Source: Chondrus crispus
Taxonomy: Eukaryota; Rhodophyta; Florideophyceae; Gigartinales; Gigartinaceae
Direction: 5' to 3'
DNA length: 64,000 nt
NCBI RefSeq assembly: GCF_000350225.1
Contig: NW_005179052.1
Span: 136,321-200,320, forward strand
Both the position numbers and the translations under genes were made by a program. Each line of letters begins with the position of its first letter. The first letter of the stretch is position 1. The notes beneath the pieces were generated by a model that saw only the letters and a program-made list of their open reading frames with translations, was not told the DNA's origin and searched no databases. This document shows, in pieces, positions 42,321-52,800 of this stretch.

Positions 42321-43328
42321 AAGCCCTACGCTGTCCGCAAGAAGTGCAGCAGCGCAAGTAGCAATGCGACAATCGCCGTGAACACTTCCTTGGTATCGTT
42401 CTCAGTTTGAATCGAAATTTAAAGTACGATGTAAATAGCTGGGACACTGGTGTTGGCCAGGTCGAAGTATCCTGCGACGCGTACGTTGTGTGCCTTGCGC
42501 CAAGACGGTTAGATAAAGTTGCAAGCGTTCCAGGCCGTCCAGGGCAGGCAGACCGCGCAATAAGCGAACAGGACGATGAAAACGTTGTCTGCGAGATGGC
42601 CCAGCACCAAAAGTTTCGGGACAGTTTTCGTCGTACTGTTTGCTTATATCGCGGCATTCCTGTCGTGGATCGACTTGAACGCTGGCGACTTTATCTCACC
42701 GTCGTGGCGCGAAGGCTAAGACGTTGTCTGCGAGATGGACCAGCATCATTGTTCAGGATGGCGAAAAAGGAAATGATCTGGTGTTAAGGAGTACATTTTC
42801 GAAAAGTCGCGGGTTGTATTTGGCTTTTGCCGTCACTCTTAAGAGCGACCGTAATAGCCAAATGTTTTCACAGCAATTACTGTGAAAACAGTCGATTTTG
42901 TTTGGTAGGCAAGGGGTGAAATGCTTTTTGATAGCGGAAGAGGAGGGAGGCAGGTGCGAGGACGCCGCCGTACGGTATACATAGTTTTGGTGTCGTTCGT
43001 TCGTGTCGGTGCACGACATACCGCAAATGTTGAGCTCGTGCTCTTGCCTTGATTTCGCGAAAGCCAACAGTCCAATGCAACGGCTCCATGATCGCCGCCA
43101 TCGCTCGATGGTTGGCTGATGACGATTTAGGGTGTGTACCATTGTAGAATTAATGATTAATCACTATTCTAGCGACGACGGCGCAGCGGAGCGGCCGCGC
43201 AGCGGAGCGGCCGCGCACCAGCAATATGGGAAATCCATAGATCGAGTGCGGAGAAGTGCCGGGTATGGGTGTGGGAAGGGAAGCGGTAGGGCGTTTGGCC
43301 CGGACAGTGGGGGCAGGATTTGGGGGTC
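42321..43328. other. No supported gene; short direct repeats
   Basis: A phrase CGTTGTCTGCGAGATGG occurs twice, near 42581 and 42722. A GC-rich 16-bp tandem unit (CGCAGCGGAGCGGCCG) sits at 43183-43214. Otherwise only short ORFs. Confidence 0.5.
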
Positions 43329-44560
43329 TCACTGTGTTAGGTAGTGCGTGGCCGCGAGGCCCGCTCGTGCTGGGTCATGGCTGCCACGAGGCCGGTGAGA
43401 GGGGGGAAGCTTGGCTGAGAAAGATAAAGGACGCTTGCGGAGAATATTTGGGGGTGACGGAGAGGCTGGAAAGGCCATCGGGGTCGGAGCTGGTGGTGGG
43501 CGGTTTGGGAAGGCGGCTGGGGAGGCGGGAGGGCTCTTTCCAGAGGGGCGGTGCATAGGGGACGGGGAGACTGTAGGACGATCAGAAGGCGCGATAGGAG
43601 AGGGAGGGCGCGCTTCGACTGGAGGAGGTGTCTGGGTCGTCAAGGGCTGAGGGCGTATCGCGGCAGCAGGGTCCTTAGACTCAGCTGCTTGAATCGAGAA
43701 TGCGGAAGCAGGGCGGCGAGGTGCGCCCTGTCGTACGTCATGGGCATCATTTGGGAGCGCTGCGGCAGCAGAGGTTGGCAAAGCATTGTTGAGCGGGGTT
43801 GCGACGGGAACATTAGGGGGTGCGCGTGCGAGGCGTTGTGTAATGGTGTGGGCGTGAGTCTGCAGGGTCATAGCCAGAGCGACGCGGACTGGCATGGGCA
43901 CCGCAGTAGGGGTGCGACGGTTGAGGAGGCGGCGAGATTCGCGGGTGAGGCGACACGCGACGCCGGCGGCGGCAGACGGATCGATTTCGCATGCTGCGTC
44001 AGAGATGGGGGCAGTTTGGATGGTGAGGTCCTCGTAGATGAGCTTAGCGTGAGCGAAGAGTCGGGCAATGGCAGGGGTGGCTGCAGCGAGGAAGTAGACA
44101 TATGTCCAGCGAGCGACGTCAGGGATGAGGACATGGGGGGGAAGCATGACTTCAGCAAGCTACGCACCTCGTCGAAGTGCGGATTGCGCCGCTTCGAAGG
44201 ACGGGAACGCGGCGGACTGAGAATCTGGGGCGAAGGCATACGCTGTGACAGCGGGAGGCGGAGCTACGGGCTCTCCAGTGCGGGGATCCAGGCGGACCGG
44301 GTTGCCCAGGGGCGCGGGGGCGGGGGGACCTGGGCGGGGATGACTTGGGCGGGTTGAGCAGGGCGAGGAGACGAGGGCAGAGTCGCGCGCGAAGGCTAAG
44401 GCGGAGTCGCGCGCGTATGCGCGGACGGTGTCGCGCGCGAGTTGTCAAGGCTGCCCTCGCTCGCGTTACCTACAGTATGTCGAACGCGCATGGCGTGGCC
44501 GTTGTCGCCAGCAGCGGGTGCGGCGGCGGAGGAGACGCTGGGGTTGCCTTCTTCCTCGTC
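43329..44560 (-). pseudogene. Repeat-borne Pro/Ala-rich gene family, copy A
   Basis: Reading leftward: a stretch coding GNPVRLDPRTGEPVAPPP (~44300) ends at TAG near 44162. A 272-codon ORF (44147-43329) then carries ACRLTRESRRLLNRRTPT (near residues 65-82) and a C-terminal Pro/Ala/Ser-rich tail with ILRKRPLSFSAKLPP. The same three landmarks recur in copies B (47327-48700) and C (54800-55190). The shared order shows a real, dispersed coding family, but I do not recognise its function. Copy A is the longest and least damaged in its second half. Confidence 0.5.
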
Positions 44561-44601
44561 ATTCAAGAAGGCTACAGTATAAGACCTTGTGGTGATTTTA
44601 G

Positions 44602-44647
44602 TAGTTGCGGACAAGTGGGCTCCGTGCGCGCTTTGCGCGCCGAGCCA
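44602..44647 (-). repeat. Candidate Helitron 3' terminal hairpin motif, copy 1
   Basis: A 46-bp segment with GCGCGC-TTT-GCGCGC (44626-44640) embedded in CTCCG...CGAG. An identical segment apart from two bases lies at 47281-47326. Both follow a plus-strand GATTTTA. Read on the minus strand the motif lies after the helicase stop, where a Helitron 3' hairpin should be. Confidence 0.55.
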
Positions 44648-44725
44648 AGAAAGCGTGGAGGAACACTATTTGGGAAGGGTGGCAATGAAAAGATGTAAAG
44701 ACAATGGCGTTTACTTTTTTTAGAA

Positions 44726-46560
44726 CTACTGAAGGACCTCGGGGTACACTATGTTTCGCGTTGTTTCATTGGACTCTCGAGTGAGGACAGTGACGTTCCC
44801 TGGGTGAGTAGTCCTTGATAGTGCGACGTAGAGTTGACCGTGCGAGAAGCAGTGATCTCGTAAGTCGAGACCAATGCGGCCACCGAAGGATTGGCCTTGC
44901 GCTTTGTTCGTTGTAAGGGCGAAGCACGTGCGAATGGATAACTGCGTTCGGGTGAAGCCAGGGATGGGAAAGTTGTCGTCTCCTGGTCCGCAGGGCATTC
45001 GAGGAAGACACAGTCTGTTGCCTTGGTGTGACCGGGTAGTAACGCGTAGAAAGAGCAGTTTGTTGGTCATGTTCTCGATGACATATCGTGCGCCGTTGAC
45101 GTGACCGGTAGCGGGATCGAGATTGCGCAGAAGCATGACGATGAAGCCTTTCTTGAGCTTGGGCTTGTGGTCTGGTAGAGCAGATCCGGCGGTCAAGGTG
45201 TTGAGCATTTCTGTGGGATAGATTAGTGCGTTGGTGTCTTCGTTCTCGACCTTGTCTGCGCTCAAATACGTTCGACACGGTCCCGGAATCATGTTGCCGA
45301 TGACCTCGTTGACTTCCTCGAGCAGCCTGTTCTTTGTGGTGAGTATAACGCGCTTAGTGAGCCAGGCAGGGTCGGCGTGATTGTCTCGAATTCCTTGGAA
45401 GACCTTGATGCATAAATTGCGGATGGTATACTCGAACGCAATGGACTGTGGTAGTGAGATCCATTCCGGGCGCTGTTCTCCGTTAAGTCTGCCTTCCCCA
45501 ACGCTGAGGAGGAACTCTGGAAAGTTGAGAGCCTCCACATCTGCTGCAGGGTCCGCTCGGAGAGCAGCAAGGCACATGTTCTCGGTAAGGCGCAGGAATC
45601 GGCGCTCTCGATACAGCGGGGAAGCCTTGACGCACGCGCTCACGATTTGACCTCGGGACCCGCCCGGAACGACGGGAAGGATTTGTCTAAAGTCTCCAGC
45701 GAGCACGAGGAACTTTCCTCCGAAGGGCCGGTCGGTTTGCATCAAGTCGCGAGGGGAGCGATCGACAGTATCAATGCAATGTCGATGGCACATGACGATC
45801 TCGTCCCATATGATGAGATCGACTTGTTGCAGTGTACGGCCAGTGTCGGAGTTTGCGGAGAAGCTGCACGTGATTTCGGCAGATATAGGAATGGGAACCT
45901 TGAACACGGAATGAGCGGTGCGTCCACCGTCGAGCAACAAAGCACCAATAGCAGACGTAGCGACAGCGATGACTTGCTTACGGCGCGTACGAAGGAAGTC
46001 TTGAATGGCGCTGAGCACGAATGTTTTGCCTGTTCCGCCAGGAGCATCGAGGAAGAAGAGACGACCACTTCGTGTCGGCATAGAAGGTCCCGCCACGGCG
46101 CTTGAGGATCCTTGAAGCAATGCAGAGACGGATACGCCTGGACGCATGGAGCCCACTATTTCGTCAAAGGCATGGCGTAGATTTGTGTTAAACAGCGGCA
46201 ACGACGTCTGTAGTCGCTCTTCCCACTGCTGCGCTTTTGCTTCGGGGGTCTCGATCTCGTTTTGCTGTTCCAAAGCGGGAAGGATGTCATCGGGCAGTGG
46301 GAGTCCGAAGTTTGCGAGCGTCCAGTCGGAACGCACGGTCTGCAGGGCCTCCTGTACCTCTCGAAGCACGTAAGATGTGGCGTGGTGATCATCGCGAAGC
46401 TGCTGTCTTCAAATGAGTTGTCCGCGTGCACGATTGCGAATATCGGTGAGAAACATGCTCAGGTGGTCGTTCCACAGCGGGAGAGGGTCCGAAGGCTGGC
46501 AGTGAGCCAGAATCGTAGCAAACAGATGAGAAAGAGGAACGAAGCTTGACCGGAATGAAT
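44726..46560 (-). pseudogene. Helitron helicase, N-terminally truncated
   Basis: 547 open codons (46369-44726) form a Pif1/RecD-like SF1B helicase. Walker A GGTGKTFVLSA, ATSAIGALLL, motif II IIWDEIVM, GDFRQILPVVPGG (typical of Helitron helicases), RLTENMCL, KKGFIVMLLRNLDP and the C-terminal FALTTNKAQGQSFGGRIGLDL...QLYVALSR. Upstream of 46400, after an in-frame TGA, another frame still codes FIPVKLRS and CLLRF-type sequence that belongs to the family's region before the helicase. Rep domain absent, so not autonomous. It would unwind DNA during rolling-circle transposition. Confidence 0.92.
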
Positions 46561-47149
46561 CCCTCTTGCAAGGCTCTTCCCGCCGGGGTCGCTAAGTACG
46601 CGCGCTCCCTTTTCCCTCAGTGCGGTGGTTAGGTTTCCCAAGCCCTAACGGCACCTACACTGGGTCTTCTTGCAGCCTATATAGTTTGACGGAGGCTGCG
46701 TTTGATCTTCGTCGTCGACGTTGAAAACAACGTCAGTCCGACGTCCGCAGATTGCTCTGCGGAGACCGTTGTTCCGAGCCCGATACTACAACACCAAGAA
46801 ATGGTGCGCTATCGGATTAGGCTTCCTGCACAGCGGCAGACTACCACGCTTTACTAAAAGCAAAGCGCAATAGCACCTAGGGACTATCCGGATGCCGTCA
46901 AGCAATCCGTCACCACGCTACCAGGGAACCGTCACGTGGTGAAAATTTGCTGAAGGTTATTGAACTCGAAAGCCGGTACTGTGCTGCCGACGTGCCGCTA
47001 TGTAAAAACGTTTCTATTCGTGCGCGCTTTCGCCTCACCGCCACTTGTCACCAGGGGCGCCGCCACGTGTCGCCACTTATCACCGGCACGCTACTGTAGT
47101 GCCGCATTGGTGTAACAGTTCGAAATTCAAAGTAAAATTAATTTTACCG
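46561..47149. other. No supported gene
   Basis: Unassigned sequence between the Helitron remnant and the GC-rich direct repeat. Some short inverted repeats occur around 46720-46770 (AACGTCAGTCCGACGT). Confidence 0.5.
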
Positions 47150-47163
47150 CCACGTGTCCCCGT

Positions 47164-47279
47164 GGCGGCCAGGCCGCCCCGCACGTGGCCACCACTTGTC
47201 ACCGCGGCGCCGCCCCCGTGCGCCAATGGCAACGCGGGAGCGCAAGGACATACAGACAGACACACAGACACGGATTTTA
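47164..47279. repeat. GC-rich dispersed repeat, left copy
   Basis: The repeat runs from GGCCAGGCCGCCCCGCACGT through GTGCGCCAATG and a CA/GACA microsatellite to CGGATTTTA. It is repeated at 48990-49114. The two copies flank gene-family copy B. Confidence 0.8.
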
Positions 47280-47280
47280 T

Positions 47281-47326
47281 TAGTTGTGGACAAGTGGGCT
47301 CCGTGCGCGCTTCGCGCGCCGAGCCA
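47281..47326 (-). repeat. Candidate Helitron 3' hairpin motif, copy 2
   Basis: Matches 44602-44647 with two differences. On the minus strand it ends in CTAA followed by T, which fits the Helitron rule (CTRR end, insertion before T). Confidence 0.5.
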
Positions 47327-48700
47327 AATCCCTTCTTTCTCCGCTACTCGCCCCGCACCTCCCGCTCCGCCTTCCCTTCGTCTCTGGTCCACCATCGTTG
47401 CCGGCGTTCCCCGCCCCGCTGCTCCCCCGTCCTCTTCGCTACTGCTCTCGTCCTCTCTCCGGTCTTCGTCGCCCCTTTCCCCCTCGTCCTGCCACGCGTA
47501 CCGCCCCTCCGTGCTTACTCTGGCTGCAGGTCGCGCTGCTCTCGCCACACTCGCCTCAGTCCTGCTCGCCACCCTTGCCCAGGCCGTTACCCTGGTCGCT
47601 ACGGTTGGCACTCCCGTCCGCCTCAACCTCCGTACCGGCGAACCCGTGGCCCCCCGCCCACACTGCCCCCTCCCTCTCCCCGCTTCTGCTCTCGACTGTT
47701 TCGCCGCCGCCCGCGTTGCCTGCCGCCTACGCCGCGAGGCGCTTCGCTTCCTCAATCCCCGCACTCCCACTTCCGTGCCCCTACCCTTTCGTTATTCTAT
47801 GGCTCTCACGCTCTAGGCACACGCCCGCGCAATCACACCTCACCCGCCGCCCCGCCCTACTCCACCCGGCCCTTCTACTCGTGCGGCTCGCCCCGCTCCC
47901 TCCCGCCCTGCGGCGGCCTTGCCCTCTCCGTCGCCGGCCTCCGCCCCTGCTGCTGCTCTTGCCGCCCCCAAGTAACCGTCGCCTCACGTGCCCGGGCTTG
48001 CACCCCCACCTCGCCTTCCGCTCCACCCATTTCGCCGCCTGTGCACCTCCCGCTCGGCTTCCTGCTCCGACCTTTGCAGTTACTCCTCCCGGCGTCCCCA
48101 CCCTTGCTGCTGCTGCCGCTGCCCCTGCTTCGTCGCGTGCGCTCTCAGCGACTCTCCCGCCCTCCGCTCTCCTGGTTCCCCTCCCCTCCTGCCTCCTTTG
48201 ACCGCCCTACGATCCCTCCTCCCCTTATGATGCGCTTCCCCCATCCCCCGCCTGCCCGCCTTTTCTTGATCAAGCCGATCACAGCCACCTTCCCCTCTGC
48301 ACGCCGTTTCCGTAGGCCCTCCTTCTCGTCCGTCGCGGTGCCGCTCCCGCACCCACAGTCATCGCAGTTAGTCAATCTTCCCTCTCGTACGCTGCGAACC
48401 CCGCGGAAGGAGCACTGCGCGACCGCCTGGGCGTCAATTTCCGGCCCCCCCTCACCCGCGCGCGTCTTCTTGCGCTGCCGGCTGCGACACCTGCCCGCCT
48501 CGCAGCGACGGTCTTCGGCGTTCCTCGCCCCTGCCCCTCGCGCCGGCGCTCGCCGCCACCCCCTTCTCCCCCGGGCGCGGTCCGGCCCCTTCCGCCCGCT
48601 CTCCGCACCCACCTCTCGGGCCTCGTCAGCGGCCTCTGCCTTCACCCACCGTACGCGACCCTAGCAACAGCGTGGCCATGCGGGCCCCCTCGCCCCCCGC
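47327..48700 (+). pseudogene. Repeat-borne Pro/Ala-rich gene family, copy B
   Basis: The plus strand carries GTPVRLNLRTGEPVAPRP (~47608-47660), then ACRLRREALRFLNPRTPTSV (~47719-47780). Both match copy A, with intervening sequence deleted. At 47814-47816 a TAG replaces the Gln codon of copy A. Homology resumes directly after it (AHARAIT against THAHTIT). The rest is a very C-rich Pro/Ala/Ser-coding tract. The long alternative-frame ORFs here are composition artefacts. The copy is enclosed by a Helitron-like hairpin on the left and GC-rich repeats on both sides, which suggests that it moved with a non-autonomous element. Confidence 0.55.
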
Positions 48701-48989
48701 CAGTGACACACCCTTTCCCCTCGCCGCTGCCGCCTCTGAGGTCATGCGGAATTTTTAAATGACCCACGTAATTTCTGCCCATCCCGTAGCCGCCACGTGT
48801 CCTTGGTGGCCGCTTGGCCTGCGGCCAGGCCGCCCCGCAGCCCCCCACCACTTGCCACCGCCACGGGGACACGTGCAAAATTTGTTTTCCCGCGAAAAGG
48901 CACATCGGAAAAATTGAAAATATTAGGCGCACCAATCAGCACGGCGGCTTCTACAGAGCGCACCAATGGCAACGCGGCAGCCTGGCCTG

Positions 48990-49114
48990 CGGCCAGGCCG
49001 CCCCGCACGTGGCCGCCACTTGTCGCCGCAGCGCCCCCGTGCGCCAATGAGAACCCGTGCGGGAGCGCACGAACACACATACACAAACACACAGACAGAC
49101 AGACACGGATTTTA
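48990..49114. repeat. GC-rich dispersed repeat, right copy
   Basis: Same order of blocks as 47164-47279, ending CGGATTTTA. A related partial copy precedes it at about 48800-48860, separated by an AT-rich insert. Confidence 0.8.
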
Positions 49115-49837
49115 GTATACGCGGGGATGGACGGACCCTGTCGCAATTGTTTTGATTGAGATGAGAGGGAATCTGTAAACGGATTCCATCGATTCCAACC
49201 TTTCTATTGCACCTATAAGATAGCCATAAATGAGTATTTTTATAATTGTTTCCCAAACGTGCCAGTTCATCTGTTCAATATTTGGGGACCCGAACTTGTA
49301 CTACAGTATATCCACGGCCCACTGAGATTTTTGACACTGGATGTACTTGCCAATCAACAGGGCAGGATCTCAAAAAATCAAAATCACAGCCCAAAAAATT
49401 GGTGTGTGGCATGGAGACTTCGAAGCTTGTCGCGTTGGATGCAAAGTCATCGCTGCCCGCCCGCCCACCCACACAGTCTTCGAGAAAACGACAACGATAG
49501 CCTTTTATGCTTCCATCCTACTGTATCCAATGGCCCTGAGACTCGGAAATGTGTCCAGTTGGATGCAGAGTCATCGTTGCCCACCCACACACACAGCCTC
49601 CAAGCCCACCACGACCAAAAACCGTTATGCGTGAAGCTTTACTTAAGGCACCCAGGGGTGCTGCCGCAGACTCCTTCCCATTGGCATCGCAAACACATCC
49701 TTTCCTCCTGTATCCATCCCCCTCGCATACAACAACCACTCCGAAAGCTTTCACTCGCACAATCTACTTTCTACCGCCTCCTGTCAGGTACCCTGCGCTT
49801 CCATTCCGTCGTAGAGCTTTGCCGTCTTCGGGGAATC
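49115..49837. other. Upstream region of the NLR gene
   Basis: A lower-GC region. It holds a direct repeat of GTTGGATGCA(A/G)AGTCATCG followed by a CCCACCCACACA-type tract, near 49433 and 49558. The NLR frame is open through here but starts with non-ATG codons. I consider it untranslated leader or promoter. Confidence 0.5.
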
Positions 49838-52800
49838 ATGGACCCGTTGAGTATCCTAGAACTGGTCGGCGCGGTAGAGCAGGTCGTCAGCCTTGTGCAA
49901 AAAGCCATAGACACCCACGATGCCTACAAGAATAACGGAAGCTTGGCCACAAAAGTCCTCAAACAGTACCTCGAGCTCCAGAAATTGACGGAGAATGTCG
50001 CCAACGTCCCCATTCACGACCTAGAACCCCTACACAAGAATGAGTTGCAAGCACAGGTTCAAGTCGTGTCGCGCTCTGTTTCGGGGTTGGTCAAGGAACT
50101 CAAGGATGAAACAGAGAATCCGAAAGGTAAATTACATGCCTTGGCGTCAGCCACCGGAGTTCGAGATGTCTTATTGCAGCGCCAACAGGAAGCCGAAAAG
50201 CTCTATGCTTCCATTGATAACGTAAGGAAGGAATTGCACGGTGTGAGAGAGACGCGCAGACAAGGATCGCGCGTAGTTCGTGAGATACGCTCACATGCAC
50301 CGGTAGGCGACGTGTTCAAGCCCAGCTTCGCGGTTGAATTCAACCCTTCTACAGTGCTCATTGATTTAAAGTCTACATGTCGCGGCTGTACTGATCCTGA
50401 CACTGTAGAGAGAAAGCTAAAAGCGGCTGTTCTGAGCACCAGAATAACTTCGCATGTAGGCGCAACGGCAGTTGGACAAGCCGGCGTCGGAAAAACATGT
50501 GCCCTCCGAGCAATTGCACATGATGAAGAGGTTGTCAAGCGCTTTCCAGGGGGAGTATATTTTTCAACCCTAGGGAAAGACGCAAGAGAAGCAGAGCTGA
50601 AGCAACGACTCTGCGACGTTGTCCGCATCTCTGGGGGACGTGAACAAGGGGACAAGCTGTCCAATCTGGCCGACCTGGATGGGGTGCTAACAGGGGTTAA
50701 AAGTTGGTTTTCAGGTCATCAGTGCCTGTTCATTTTCGATGATATCTGGTCGCGCAACAACAATGATGAGAAGATCCTGCTAAAACTCTCGAGCCTTGCC
50801 AGCACCGCAGTGCGCAATGGTCAGCCAGCCAGCAAGGTTTTGTACTCCACAAGAGATCGGACCCTATCACATCTTGGCGAGCAAGTTAAGTTTGAGCCGA
50901 GAGAAGGGCCTGATGCGTACGACATTCTGATTCATACGAGTGGAGCATCGCGTGGTGAAGTAGAAAATCCGATATCGAGAGAGGCGTTTCGCGAGATTCT
51001 TGACATGTGCGCGGGACTGCCACTGGCTCTGAATGTAGCAGGAGCTAGTGTTAAACAATCAAGAGGCGATCTTGCCGGGGACGCACCAAAGCTGTGGACG
51101 TTGTACCTGAAAACGATCAAAGAGAGCCCAGGAAGCGGTACGATTGGCGCACAGGAGGCAAGGGGCGGGTACAAATCGCTCTACGTAATGCTGCGCTCGT
51201 CTTTACAGCATCTAGACTCGCATGACAGCGAGGAATCTCCGTCTTTCGCGAAAATGCACCGCGCGTTGTGTGTTATGAAGAAACAGGATGTGATCCCTCT
51301 GGGAGTGTTGAGGGATCTATGGGGAACGGGCGATGCTAGCATCGCAAGAAAGTATGCGACGCAGATGAGCAGTGTAGGATTGGTTGACATTCGAGTTCTG
51401 GCGAACACGGAAAGCCAAGGGGTAAGTCTTCATGATCTTACGCATGATTTCGCAGTCTTCGAAGCAGGCCAAGTGGACGGCCCCGGCTGGACCAAGCACT
51501 GGTGTCGAGAGCTGATTGACAGCTATCGGAAAGAGAGGGATGTGCTCGAAGCAGTAGTTGAAGATCAGGTCCCCAAGGAGGCTAGCGAGGCGGAGGAGGG
51601 ATATTTTTTCGAGAATATTTGTCGACTACTTGTCGGGGCTGAGCTGATGAAAGAGCTGGGCTGCTTGCTTCTTAGTAGCAGGTGGATAATGAAGGTGTTG
51701 CTAAGAAAAGCTGTGTGGCAGCTGGTAGAAGCGGTGGAGGAGTTGAGGAAGCTTGCTAGTGAGAAACCAGAAGCGATTGCAAGTGAGCAGTTGTCTGCAA
51801 TAGTTCTGGTGATGCAAGCTGCGCGGCTGAGTGTATCGTCTTGCGATGAGAGCGTTGCCGGTATCTGCTTTCAGCTTTACAGCAGGACAATGCACAAACG
51901 GGGCGTGAAGAGCGTGGAGAGCTTCTTGTTGGACATCGAGAAGTTTGCGCCCAGACCGTGGTTACTCCCAATACGTTCATGTCTAACTGCAGCTGGGGGG
52001 AGGTTGCTGGAGTCCTTTAACACGCGCGATTCATATGTTAAGAAGATGATGTTCGATTCGGACGGCGCGGTCGTTGGACTGGCGTATGATTCCGGTGAGG
52101 GGAGCGAAGATGTGGAAGTATTCAAGAGTACCCAACACGGGGCATTTAATAAAACGGTTTGCGGCCCTTTCAGATCAGAGGACGAAGGGGCTCTGAGCCG
52201 AACGGGAAGCGAGACAAAAATGGCTCGGACGAGTCAAGCAGCGGCAGAAGGCCAAAGGCCAACGGCTAGGACGAGTCGAGCAGCAGCAGAAAGTCGGCAT
52301 CCGACACAACGAGGCGCCTGGATTAGGACTGTGGGAAAGATGCTTAGCGAAAGAATGGCTGCCTGCTCTTGCTTTCGCCGGGCCCCTGAGAATGACCGTG
52401 CCGATGGCGGCGCTGACGCTGACGTGTCTGTTGACGGCACATCACGCGTGACAGGTAGTGACAGTGCCGATGGCGTGACGCCTGGCGTACCCTTCGTAAC
52501 AGCCGCTTGTCTCTCTGCGGACAGCACCCGTGCTGTTATCGGATTCAGCAATGGAGATTTGATTTCTTGGTGCACCAGAGAACACGAGCTTGTTCAATCC
52601 TTCAAAGGCCATTCCGATAAGATACGCGATGTCGTAATGAGCGGTGACGGGAAACGGATTGCGTCGGGGTCAGGTGACAAGACTGTGCGAGTATGGGACG
52701 CTGAGACGGGACGTCAAATCGGCGACACGATGACCGGGCACACGAAATCCGTGACGAGTGTGTCGATGAGCGGGGACGGGAAACGGGTTGCGTCGGGGTC

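Larger units (their letters stand above)
44601..46560 (-). mobile_element. Helitron remnant
   Basis: A Pif1-like helicase domain of the Helitron type, with a candidate 3' terminal hairpin at its left end. The N-terminal replication-initiator (HUH) domain is missing, and the upstream part is frame-broken. The 5' end was not located. Confidence 0.75.

Noticed and set aside
47045..48664. 539-codon Pro/Arg/Ser-rich ORF and its overlapping partners
   Set aside because: The sequence is extremely C-rich, which suppresses stops in all frames. Only the frame matching copy A of the repeat family has comparative support, and it has a stop.
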